A DNA stretch of 46,828 nt from Candidatus Yanofskybacteria bacterium RIFCSPLOWO2_01_FULL_49_17 (GTDB lineage Bacteria > Patescibacteriota > Minisyncoccia > 2-02-FULL-40-12 > GWA2-44-9). Both the position numbers and the translations under genes were made by a program. The stretch spans positions 1-46,828 of the forward strand of contig MGKO01000006.1 in assembly GCA_001795695.1 (NCBI GenBank). The letters are read 5' to 3'. The notes under the pieces were generated by a model. That model was not told the DNA's origin. It saw nothing but the letters and a program-made list of their open reading frames with translations, and ran no database searches. Each line of letters begins with the position of its first letter. Position 1 is the stretch's first letter. Positions 8,240 to 16,252 of this stretch are shown here, in pieces.

Positions 8240-9778
8240 TTAGTCGAGAAGGTATTTTAGTCGCTGAAAGAAGAGCTCGGAACTGATGGGGGTTTTGTTG
8301 CCGATGACCTCAACGGCCAGAGAGCCGGCGACGTTACCTACAAATGCGGTCAGATCCGACGAAAGACCGCGGGCGGCACAGAGAGAAGAGAACGCAAGGA
8401 ATGCGTCTCCGGCACCGACCGTATCAACCACACTGGTAGTGAACGAGGGAATGATGCCGGCCTGGCCGTTGTCCAAGAACAATGCGCCACGGCGGCCAAG
8501 TGTCAGCACCACCGAAGCGGCCCCCGTGGAAGAACGGACGGAACGAGCCACGTCTTTGACGTCGGACTCGTCATCATGAACGGCAAGCCGAGCTTCGCGT
8601 TCATCGACGCAGAGGTAGTCAGCACCTTGGTACTTGGTAGCGTAGTTGAAGCCAAGGTTACCCGCATTGGTCTGCGCGTTGACGGCTAAGAATGCGGCAC
8701 CCGAACGAATCGTCTCAATCAATCGCTTTGAGAGTAGCTTGTGGCCGTAATCGGCCACAAGCACCAAGTCATAATCGGCCAGACACCCCTTGAGGTAAGC
8801 ATCGATGCTGTCCTCCAACTCGGTTGGTATTGGTTTTCGATCAAACTCGTACAGCTCGAACAGTCGTGTCAAGTAGGCCGGATCAATGTACCGAGTTTTC
8901 GTGATTGTTGGACGATTCGGACAGATGAAAAACTCTGGCCGCACGTTCGGTTGAAGTTTTCCTCGAATGAACTCCTCTCGAGAACACGTTTCGCCCAGAT
9001 AGGTCACGACATCAACAGTCTCACACAAGCCCGCGATGTGGTTGGCACAGGCAAGAACGCCTCCGGCAAACATCTCTCGTTCCCGCACTTCCGCGGCAAT
9101 AACGGGTGACTTGGATGGTGTACCCGGCAAGGGCGCCGCATAGCAGTACTCGTCAATGATCGTTTCGCCCACCACAAGAACCTTGAGATTCCTAAGACTC
9201 TGAAGATGTCCGACCACTGACGCGTAGTCATACTTCTTCTTGAAGTCATCGAGAAATGCCATTACCTCTGGCGGGTTGGGTGGAAAGTATCTATTCAGAA
9301 GACTCGTCGAATGGACCAGGGGCACGATCTGCAGAAACTCCATCTTGCCCCCAACCTCATCGAGAGCTTCCTTGTCCCGGTTGAGACCGCTGGTTGGATC
9401 ATCGAGCAGCGGCATGACATCTTCGCCTCGAGCGTAGATGTCAGGCCGTAATTGCCGAATAATTTTGTATGGACCAAGCTCACGGCAGGGAACCACAAAA
9501 CTCACGTAGCCCAGAGAGGCCACCGAACGCTGACGAATGCTTTCAGCGAACGCTGGACGATTTGGACCTTTGTGGACGAATGTGTCATCGAGAACGGAAA
9601 CGATAAGGACATCTCCGTAATCGGCAGCCTGATCGAGGTAGTAAATATGCCCCATGTGCATGAGATCAAACACACCGTGGGCAAGTACTACTCGTTTCCC
9701 CTCTGCCTTGAGTTGCTGAACGATTGGCACAAGTTCTTCGAGTGTTTTGATTTTTTTGCCCACTCGGTGCGTATGCAT
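8240..9778 (-). CDS. Bifunctional nucleotidyltransferase / PfkB sugar kinase (HldE-like, domain order swapped)
   Basis: A 512-aa protein. Residues 1 to about 165 form a cytidylyltransferase-fold domain with HGVFDLMHMGH (34-44). Residues about 195-512 form a ribokinase/PfkB domain with GETIIDEYCYA at its start, FAGGVLACANHI, and the catalytic DTVGAGDAFLAF near 460. E. coli HldE has the kinase first; here the order is reversed. The pair would phosphorylate a sugar (or sugar-7-phosphate) at C1 and then activate it with a nucleotide. No GmhA isomerase or GmhB phosphatase is in the window, so ADP-heptose cannot be assumed. Start ATG has an SD (AGAAGGGG, 5 nt before). It is GC-rich like the radical SAM and TPP genes beside it. 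Confidence 0.85.
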   Translation of the reverse strand: MHTHRVGKKIKTLEELVPIVQQLKAEGKRVVLAHGVFDLMHMGHIYYLDQAADYGDVLIVSVLDDTFVHKGPNRPAFAESIRQRSVASLGYVSFVVPCRELGPYKIIRQLRPDIYARGEDVMPLLDDPTSGLNRDKEALDEVGGKMEFLQIVPLVHSTSLLNRYFPPNPPEVMAFLDDFKKKYDYASVVGHLQSLRNLKVLVVGETIIDEYCYAAPLPGTPSKSPVIAAEVREREMFAGGVLACANHIAGLCETVDVVTYLGETCSREEFIRGKLQPNVRPEFFICPNRPTITKTRYIDPAYLTRLFELYEFDRKPIPTELEDSIDAYLKGCLADYDLVLVADYGHKLLSKRLIETIRSGAAFLAVNAQTNAGNLGFNYATKYQGADYLCVDEREARLAVHDDESDVKDVARSVRSSTGAASVVLTLGRRGALFLDNGQAGIIPSFTTSVVDTVGAGDAFLAFSSLCAARGLSSDLTAFVGNVAGSLAVEVIGNKTPISSELFFQRLKYLLD

Positions 9779-9871
9779 AGCTACCCCTTCTTAGAGCTGA
9801 AAATTGTCAATGAAACTCGCCTCATACGATAGCACACTAAGTATAAATATGGAAGGGAAGTTATAAAAAAT

Positions 9872-9907
9872 AAATAGGGGGCGCCTGCCTTGGAAGACAG
9901 ACGCCCC
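9872..9907 (-). terminator. Rho-independent terminator of the B12-radical SAM gene
   Basis: On the minus strand GGGGCGTCTGTC pairs with GGCAGGCGCCCC (12 bp, two G-U pairs, 6-nt loop) and is followed by CTATTTATTTTTTAT. It begins 9 nt after the stop codon. Confidence 0.75.
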
Positions 9908-9915
9908 TGTGTGAA

Positions 9916-11808
9916 CTAGGAAACCGGACCGCCGAGAGCGAGCTTTCGGTCGGGCCGTTTCACGAGTCTTCTCCGTTCTTTCCGCTGTTTCCAGAGATCA
10001 AGCTGGATCATCTCGAGATAGAAACGAATCTTTTCTCGAAATGAGTACCTGATCGGATAGATGCGAGTGCGATGCATGTACCCCTTTGAAACAGTGTAGA
10101 GCCAGAGGAACAGAGCCTGGAGGCGCTTGTTTCTGGTTGAACTCATGCCCATTAAAACGCTAGTCATGGGCCGAGCCAATCTTTGTATAAACCGATTCCG
10201 TGACCCCCAAAAGAGAGTCAGGAACGTACCAATGAGCGTCAGGTTCTGAATGACCTCTTTCTCCTCTTCCGAAAAGCATGAGAGAGGAGATTTAGTCTGA
10301 TAACTAGCATGAAGCTTGGCAAAATCGCCGTCGAAATCTCCGCGCGCTTCGCACCAGTCAGTCGCCTTGGTCCCCGGATAGGGAAACAGAGTCAGAAACT
10401 CCGCGAACCCGGGCTTGCACTTGAGAGTAAACATCACCGACTCGACGTTAGTCGCGATGTTGTCATGGCGCAAACCCATGTTGCCAAGGAACTGGACCGT
10501 CGATCGACGCCGCAGAGCCGTGCTCTTCTCGTTTGGAAACCAAGTCTGATTGAGTTTCAAGGCCTCGTCAAAATCCATCCGCGTCCCGTTGACCGTCTTC
10601 AGAATACCCAGATCCCTTTTCACCAACGCGAGTTTCTCATCGAAATGAGGATCGTCCTCGCGCGGAAGAATGGGAGATGGAATCCCGACAATGGTGTTTG
10701 GGAACGTATAGACACCCTCCGCGTAGGCAATAGCAAACGCGGCTTTGACTTGTTCCTGGCTCATATCGCGAACGATGACATGATCATGGATGAACTGGTT
10801 GCCTGACTCAATAGACATAGTCAGGGAGGCCAATCCAGCCTTTTTCCAGTCCCGGATGACATTCACGCCCTTCTCGTGCAACTTCATGACGTTGTCACAG
10901 CGAGTCAGGATGTGAAATGGCAACCCGACCCGGACCGGGTACTTGGAGCAGAACTCTTCGTGCCAGGCCACCTCGTCCGGACTGGGAAAGGGCGGGAACA
11001 CGTCATCGTAGAACTTGAAATACCTCGTATCCCAGTTCTTCATGACATACTTCAGCTCCTCCAAGAACCGATCAACTCCGTAGTACTGCCTGACCCGGCC
11101 AAGACCTTTGTAGAGGTCGTTGAATTGCGGCTCAAAGCAGTATGCACAACGAAATGGACAGCCCCGCGAAGCCATGTGAGTGCGCTTGAAACGTTTCCGA
11201 AACGCAGTTGAGTCGTAGACGAGACCGCGATCCAGAAATGGGAGAGTATCCAGGTCAACTTTTCTGGAACGAACAATCCCCCGCTTCATAGTGAACGCGT
11301 CAAAGTACTTTTCATCCTTGGACCCATCTGAGATCAGTCCGAGTTGGACTTTTCGGGAATCGGCCGGAATCTCAAGGACTTTGTAAACGTTCTCTTTGGT
11401 CACTACGTTCTGAATCTGGTCCGGCATCCGACCGGCTTCAAGTTCAGCTAGTATCTCGAGCCACGCGTCATCGCCTTCTCCAACGCAGATCAAATCCATC
11501 GCTTCTGGATGGCGCATCATCTCGCCGGGGAAGTAGGTGAAGTGAGGCCCGCCGAAGGCAGTGATGATGGAACGCTTGATGTTTTTGGCTTCAGCCGCGG
11601 CATTGATGTAGGTCCGCTGGTTGCCGGTGATGCAGCTGAACGCCATCACATCCGGCCTGAAGCTTGAAACGGCGTCCTTTACACTCCGATCTTGCAGAAC
11701 CAACATCTGGGTTTCATGTCCGCGTTGCCGGGCCAGAGCCGACAAAAGCATCTGGTTCATCGGCTCGGTCATGTCCCCGTCGTCACGCATGACAAACAGG
11801 ATTTTCAT
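9916..11808 (-). CDS. B12-binding-domain radical SAM protein
   Basis: A 630-aa protein. Residues 1 to about 140 look like a cobalamin-binding Rossmann domain (MKILFVMRDDGDMTEPMNQMLLSALARQRGHE ... ITAFGGPHFTYFPGE ... CVGEGDDAWLEIL), but the DxHxxG cobalt-ligand motif is not seen. The radical SAM core has SRGCPFRCAYCFEP, the CxxxCxxC cluster site at about 217-224. A long C-terminal part (about 500-630) is basic and not assigned. Such enzymes methylate unactivated carbons or do other radical chemistry. The start has an SD (GGAGA, 7 nt before ATG). It is divergent from the TPP-enzyme gene and shares a 157-nt control region with it. Substrate unknown; context suggests a sugar or lipid. Confidence 0.85.
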   Translation of the reverse strand: MKILFVMRDDGDMTEPMNQMLLSALARQRGHETQMLVLQDRSVKDAVSSFRPDVMAFSCITGNQRTYINAAAEAKNIKRSIITAFGGPHFTYFPGEMMRHPEAMDLICVGEGDDAWLEILAELEAGRMPDQIQNVVTKENVYKVLEIPADSRKVQLGLISDGSKDEKYFDAFTMKRGIVRSRKVDLDTLPFLDRGLVYDSTAFRKRFKRTHMASRGCPFRCAYCFEPQFNDLYKGLGRVRQYYGVDRFLEELKYVMKNWDTRYFKFYDDVFPPFPSPDEVAWHEEFCSKYPVRVGLPFHILTRCDNVMKLHEKGVNVIRDWKKAGLASLTMSIESGNQFIHDHVIVRDMSQEQVKAAFAIAYAEGVYTFPNTIVGIPSPILPREDDPHFDEKLALVKRDLGILKTVNGTRMDFDEALKLNQTWFPNEKSTALRRRSTVQFLGNMGLRHDNIATNVESVMFTLKCKPGFAEFLTLFPYPGTKATDWCEARGDFDGDFAKLHASYQTKSPLSCFSEEEKEVIQNLTLIGTFLTLFWGSRNRFIQRLARPMTSVLMGMSSTRNKRLQALFLWLYTVSKGYMHRTRIYPIRYSFREKIRFYLEMIQLDLWKQRKERRRLVKRPDRKLALGGPVS

Positions 11809-11965
11809 TACAGTTCTCCAATCTAAGTGGCTATCTAATTGCCAAAGGTCTGTTTACATAAAATCATACAAAAAAGATAAAGTCAACCACAATTATTGAT
11901 TTTATTTGAAATATATATTATCATTTTGGAACGTTTTGAACCTTTCCAACTGAAAGAAGGACGGC
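11809..11965. promoter_or_regulatory. Divergent intergenic control region (radical SAM / TPP enzyme)
   Basis: A 157-nt AT-rich gap between two divergent GC-rich genes must hold both promoters. On the plus strand TTGATT (near 11896) and the TATTATCAT stretch (near 11918) are the best sigma70-like pieces, though spacing is poor. On the minus strand TTGTGG and TATGAT are 18 nt apart. An SD, AAGGA, lies at 11957-11961 for the plus gene. Confidence 0.35.
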
Positions 11966-13837
11966 ATGCAAACAGTGGCAGAGTATATCTTGGATTTCAT
12001 CGCTTCGCTTGGCGTCCGGCACGTTTTCGGACTCATCGGCGGCACTTGTGGAATTCTCATTGACCGCCTCGGCGAGTATCAGAAACAGGGCAAGCTTGCC
12101 TTCGTGCCGATGCTCCACGAGCAAGCGGCATCTATGGCCGTTGAGGGCTACGCCCGCCAGACCGGATTTGGCGTCTGCCTGGTCTCCAGCGGACCGGCCG
12201 TGACTAACATCATGACCGGAGTCCAGGGCACGTTTCACGAGTCAATTCCCTGCCTCTACATCGCCGGCCAGCAGGACGTCGCGAATATTTACTGGAAGGC
12301 TGATGAGGATTTCCATAAGGAGATCCGCCAAATCGGCACTCAGGAGGGGCCCCACGTCAAAATGATGGAGCCGATAACTAAATACTCCGCTCTGGTCAAA
12401 GATGCGGCTGACATCCGATATTACCTGGAAAAAGCCGCCTATCTGGCCCGCCGCGGACGGCCCGGGCCGGTCTTCCTTGACATCCCGAAAGATCTTCAGG
12501 GTTTCAAGGTTGATCCGGAACAACTTCGGCCGTTTGACCCATCGGAGGTGCTGGATGAAGAGGAGGGCATCCTGACCGGACCCGGCCTGGACCAAGAAGT
12601 GATGAAGCTCATTGAGCTCATCAATCATTCAGAACGTCCGGTTGTTCTGATGGGAGCCGGCGTCCGTCTCTCAAACACGACCGACCAGGCCCGTACCTTC
12701 GCCGAACGGCTGGGCGGGCCGGTGGTCTGTAGTTGGGGCGGTATTGACGCTTTTCCTCATGCTCATGAGGCTTTCGTTGGCAGCATTGGCGACTACGCGA
12801 CCCGGGCCGGCAACTTCACCGTCCAGAACTGCGACCTGCTCATCACTCTCGGCTCTCGGCTGGACCCACGCCAGACGACCAAGGAGTTCCACTGGTTCGC
12901 CCGCGGGGCCAAGATCGTGATGGTGGACAAAACCAGAAAAGAGCTGGAAAAAGAGGGGGTCAAGATTCACCTGCCTGTACGGGCTGACTTGAGACAGTTC
13001 TTCGCCTCATTCAGCCGGAACGAATCGGCCATTCACCAGCCAGATATCTCGGAATGGTACCAGTGGGTGCAGAAGCAGTACAAGGCCAAGTACCCGGTGG
13101 TTACCTCCAGTGATTACGAACAGGATTCGCCCGTCAATCCGAGAGCATTCCTAAAACGTCTATCAGAACTGGTCCCGGCCGAAGTCCCGATGGTCGCTGA
13201 CTGCGGTGTCAACCAAATCCTAGCCATGACCTGCTGGCAGGTCAAAGAAGGCCAACGGGCCTTTGAGAACGGCGGTAGCGGAGCCCTAGGGTTTTCCGTG
13301 CCGGCCGCTTTCGGAATGTCGTACGCCATGGGTAAGAAGCCGGTGGTGTGCGTCATGGGTGATGGCGGGTTCCAGTTCAATATTCAGGAGCTGCAAACCA
13401 TCAAGAACCATGGCATCCCGCTGAAGATTTTTGTCCTGAATAACAAAGCTTACGCTTTGTTGGTCAATACCCAGGACAAGAGCTACGGCGGACGCCACGT
13501 GGCTTCAGTTAATGAACCGGATGGTTATTCGGCGCCTGACTTCGTTAAAGTGGCCGAGGCCTTTGGAATCAAGGCCCTGAGAATTTCGGGGCTGAGCCAG
13601 ACAGACGAAGCGGTCAAAGAGGTGCTGGGCCATTCCGGTCCGGTCGTCATTGAGGTTGCCATTCCTGAAGGATCTTTCCCCTTCGTGTTCGTCAACTACG
13701 GTGACGCCCTGGAAGATTCCCGGACGAAAGCAAAGCCGGCGGTCTATCTCCCGGTTTCCGAGATTCGGGAGAACATGCGGTTTGTGCCTCCGGTCGCCAA
13801 GACCTTGGAGCGCGAGCCGGTTCCGGTGGAGAAATAA
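11966..13837 (+). CDS. Thiamine-diphosphate-dependent enzyme, acetolactate-synthase-like
   Basis: A 623-aa protein with the three-domain layout of the acetohydroxyacid synthase family. The PYR domain has the catalytic glutamate in LHEQAASMAVEGYAR (E52); the middle domain runs from about 205; the PP domain carries GDGGFQFNIQELQTIKNHG (about 465) with LNNKAYALL about 26 residues later, the GDG-N26-NN metal/TPP motif. Family members decarboxylate pyruvate or other 2-oxo acids and transfer the carbanion. In glycan loci, relatives such as YerE attach a two-carbon branch to a sugar; here that is a hypothesis. No small regulatory subunit (ilvN) or other branched-chain amino acid gene is nearby. It has a strong SD and its own terminator, and is GC-rich. 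Confidence 0.85.
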   Translation: MQTVAEYILDFIASLGVRHVFGLIGGTCGILIDRLGEYQKQGKLAFVPMLHEQAASMAVEGYARQTGFGVCLVSSGPAVTNIMTGVQGTFHESIPCLYIAGQQDVANIYWKADEDFHKEIRQIGTQEGPHVKMMEPITKYSALVKDAADIRYYLEKAAYLARRGRPGPVFLDIPKDLQGFKVDPEQLRPFDPSEVLDEEEGILTGPGLDQEVMKLIELINHSERPVVLMGAGVRLSNTTDQARTFAERLGGPVVCSWGGIDAFPHAHEAFVGSIGDYATRAGNFTVQNCDLLITLGSRLDPRQTTKEFHWFARGAKIVMVDKTRKELEKEGVKIHLPVRADLRQFFASFSRNESAIHQPDISEWYQWVQKQYKAKYPVVTSSDYEQDSPVNPRAFLKRLSELVPAEVPMVADCGVNQILAMTCWQVKEGQRAFENGGSGALGFSVPAAFGMSYAMGKKPVVCVMGDGGFQFNIQELQTIKNHGIPLKIFVLNNKAYALLVNTQDKSYGGRHVASVNEPDGYSAPDFVKVAEAFGIKALRISGLSQTDEAVKEVLGHSGPVVIEVAIPEGSFPFVFVNYGDALEDSRTKAKPAVYLPVSEIRENMRFVPPVAKTLEREPVPVEK

Positions 13838-13853
13838 CAAACCGGAACAATCA

Positions 13854-13892
13854 TAGCCCTTTGGACCGTTAAGTCCAAAGGGCTACTCTTTT
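13854..13892 (+). terminator. Rho-independent terminator of the TPP-enzyme gene
   Basis: TAGCCCTTTGGAC and GTCCAAAGGGCTA form a perfect 13-bp stem with a CGTTAA loop, followed by CTCTTTT, 17 nt past the stop. It partly overlaps the 3' end of the convergent DHS-like gene. Confidence 0.85.
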
Positions 13893-14884
13893 AATAATTC
13901 AGTTATCCTTCTGTAGAGAACCGGAATTGTATCAGAAAAATCACCCCTGACATAATAACTTTTACCGCCATCGCGTATCGTACGCACAAGAATAGTTTTT
14001 AGAGGTCTGAAATAGTATCTGGGGTCTTTTAATCTTTTCAATATCTTATAATTCACGACGTCCTTTTCACTCCGCCAGTTGCCCAAATCTATGAGATCAA
14101 AAACCCCGGTTGTAAATGAGTTTATTTTTTTCTTTTTTTGTATAGATATATTTCTGGCCATTGAGAGCGCTTTTAAATACACCTCCGGACCCATGGCCTG
14201 GGCACCCATAGATATAAAAACGCCGCCTTGAAGCTTCGAAATAGAGTCGGCAAATATAAGAAAATCGTCTCCAGACGTTTTGCCGATCGCGCCAAAATCG
14301 GCCGAGGGATGCTGGTCAGTGATATCGTATCCAATGCCTTTGTGAACAGTTATCGGAATACCCAAACGATATGCCGCCGCAAAAATACTTACGTCTTTAT
14401 AAGGAAATTTAGACGCGAAACCCTTGTGAATTGCGCGGCCGATAGATTCACCTAGTCCTAGCCCATGTCTTGAACCATATAGAGCGGCCTTATTTATGAA
14501 TACGCTTGCCTCTTCCCAATTTCCAAATTTTCCATCTTTAATATAACGCTCCACATCCTCCATTGTCGCTCCAATAAGAGCAAGCTCCAAATCATGGATT
14601 GGTACCGCGCCATTAGTGGCAACGTGGCTTATAATGCCTCGCTCCATGAGATTAATAATGATACGAGAATTCCCGCGCCGGAGCGGATGAGCGCCCATGG
14701 CTAAAATTACTTTTTTATTTTTTTTATAAGCTTTTACGATAGCTTGAGCTAAAAATTCAATATTTGTGTCAGCTAAACGCGGACCCGAGGAATTTAGGGT
14801 TTTAACATCAGAAACAGTCATTTTATTTTTTCGTTCTGCCAGCGGTCTAAACTTTATCTTTTTTCGGTCTAATTTTTTAAACAT
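13883..14884 (-). CDS. Deoxyhypusine-synthase-like protein (GSU2085-type family)
   Basis: A 333-aa protein from the ATG at 14884. The longer ORF in the track (to 15061) reads back through a terminator and into the upstream gene in another frame, so I reject it. Recognisable stretches are LAMGAHPLRRGNSRIIINLMERG, HVATNGAVPIHDLELALIG, GLGESIGRAI, AAYRLGIPITVHKGIGYDITDQHPSADF and AMGPEVYLKALSMARN. They follow the deoxyhypusine-synthase fold, and match, from memory, the bacterial family of unknown function named after Geobacter GSU2085. The eukaryotic active-site lysine context is not evident, and no eIF5A-like substrate is nearby, so hypusination is unlikely. It is AT-rich and lacks an SD. Context suggests a role in modified-sugar synthesis. 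Confidence 0.6.
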   Translation of the reverse strand: MFKKLDRKKIKFRPLAERKNKMTVSDVKTLNSSGPRLADTNIEFLAQAIVKAYKKNKKVILAMGAHPLRRGNSRIIINLMERGIISHVATNGAVPIHDLELALIGATMEDVERYIKDGKFGNWEEASVFINKAALYGSRHGLGLGESIGRAIHKGFASKFPYKDVSIFAAAYRLGIPITVHKGIGYDITDQHPSADFGAIGKTSGDDFLIFADSISKLQGGVFISMGAQAMGPEVYLKALSMARNISIQKKKKINSFTTGVFDLIDLGNWRSEKDVVNYKILKRLKDPRYYFRPLKTILVRTIRDGGKSYYVRGDFSDTIPVLYRRITELLKE

Positions 14885-14935
14885 ATCTAAAAATATTTGA
14901 CCCTTTATACTATCACCTAATAACAAAAAGTCAAC

Positions 14936-14965
14936 AAAAAAATCGGGCATCGCGTACGATGCCCG
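14936..14965 (-). terminator. Rho-independent terminator of the SPASM-type radical SAM gene
   Basis: CGGGCATCG-CGTA-CGATGCCCG is a perfect 9-bp stem with a 4-nt loop; on the minus strand it is followed by ATTTTTTT. It lies 13 nt past the stop codon and separates the GC-rich gene from the DHS-like gene. Confidence 0.85.
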
Positions 14966-14978
14966 ACGTGACTGCCAA

Positions 14979-16187
14979 CTAGATAAAGTTTGCCCTTTTC
15001 GGAGGCGAGACTGTCTCCAGCTGGACCATTTCCTTCTCGAACTGCTCATCCGACAAGCCACGAAGTCCAGTCATGAACTTATTGTCTTTGTCGGGATGAC
15101 ATGTTTTACGGCACTGGCCGATGTCCAGATGGTTCAGAACAAAATCCAGATGTTGACGACGAGTTTCTCCAAACCAGATCTCACGAACCGTCTGGGTGTT
15201 CAGGTTGCCAAGCGCGAACCGCGGATCGGTCCAATAGGCCGAACAGCTCAACCAGAGACCATCTGACTGGATGTACGACCAAAGCGAGGGCGTCACCAGG
15301 CATGTGGAATATGGTCTCTCTGATTCGTACTCCTCAAAGCGCGTGAAGCGGAAAACCACTTCAAACAAATCAGATGAGTAGCGCCGGATGAGATCTTCCC
15401 CTGTGGCGTTAATCTCATCCATGAGCTGGCGATAACTCATGGTACCGTACCGACCCGCCGTCGCTTGGCTCAATGGATGCTGGGAATACGGCTTGATGGA
15501 GACGTAATCAGCACCACTGGCATGAGCCCGCTGGACCAACTGCTCAATCTCCTGCCAATTGGCCGGAATGACCTTGCCATTCTTGGATGCTTCCTGAACC
15601 AGCACCGTCATGTTCACGCCCAATTCACAATCTCGAGCCCCAAGCGTCTGCTTCAAGTTCGCCGCTCGTTCAATGTTGCGCCACGCCATATTCCAGTGCT
15701 GCTCGGAACAGTCGTGTATACGGGCGTAGCTTTTGGCGGTGCCTGCATTGACACTGAACTGGATGTACCCGTTAACCAGAGGAATGATACGACGGGCAGT
15801 CTGTTCTGGCAGAGCAGTACCGTTGGTAAGCATACCGATGTCGATACCGGCATCGCGAGTTGCTTTAAATATCCGGCCAAGTTCTTTGTGAAGAGTCGGC
15901 TCACCTTCACCGGCAAACTGAATACTCTTCACTCCGAGCCCATCCGGATCTTCTTCCCGTAGTTCCCGCAGTTCACCGATTCGACGACACATGATGTCGG
16001 TATCCAAGAAGCGGTCGGGATATCCGAGTATGTCCGGCGCGCAGAATGAACAGCGATGGTTGCACCGGCCACTTGGTGAAATCTCCAAGTAGACAGGCAT
16101 CAGATTGAAGGGGTCCTCCCTCCACCGACGCAACCATTGCGGATGGTACTGGACCTTCGAACCTTCAATCCACCTCATCACGTTCAT
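14979..16187 (-). CDS. Radical SAM protein with SPASM-like C-terminal cysteines
   Basis: A 402-aa enzyme from the ATG at 16187. This start has a strong SD (GGAGGG, 4-5 nt before), whereas the ORF-track TTG at 16205 has none. The core cluster motif is CNHRCSFC (C42, C46, C49), followed by FAGEGEPTLHKEL, the GGEP-like SAM motif, and LTNGTALPEQ. The C-terminal part has cysteines in SCSAYW and GQCRKTC, after FALGNLNTQTVREIWFG, which is the SPASM/Twitch pattern for auxiliary iron-sulfur clusters. The family modifies peptides, sugars or carbon skeletons by radical chemistry. No precursor peptide is visible nearby. It is GC-rich, has its own terminator and stands alone. Confidence 0.85.
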   Translation of the reverse strand: MNVMRWIEGSKVQYHPQWLRRWREDPFNLMPVYLEISPSGRCNHRCSFCAPDILGYPDRFLDTDIMCRRIGELRELREEDPDGLGVKSIQFAGEGEPTLHKELGRIFKATRDAGIDIGMLTNGTALPEQTARRIIPLVNGYIQFSVNAGTAKSYARIHDCSEQHWNMAWRNIERAANLKQTLGARDCELGVNMTVLVQEASKNGKVIPANWQEIEQLVQRAHASGADYVSIKPYSQHPLSQATAGRYGTMSYRQLMDEINATGEDLIRRYSSDLFEVVFRFTRFEEYESERPYSTCLVTPSLWSYIQSDGLWLSCSAYWTDPRFALGNLNTQTVREIWFGETRRQHLDFVLNHLDIGQCRKTCHPDKDNKFMTGLRGLSDEQFEKEMVQLETVSPPKRANFI

Positions 16188-16252
16188 GAAACCCTCCGTT
16201 GTCAACGAACAAAAGACAATGAAACCCTACTCTATCATAAATCAATCTCTAA

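Noticed and set aside
10309-13840. Several ORFs of 60-165 aa opposite the radical SAM and TPP genes
   Set aside because: They are antisense shadows, common in GC-rich coding; no SD or domains.
14885-15061. ORF extension of the DHS-like gene (MACRMSSSRRKW...)
   Set aside because: It runs back through a strong terminator and into the upstream radical SAM gene in another frame; the ATG at 14884 gives the homologous part.
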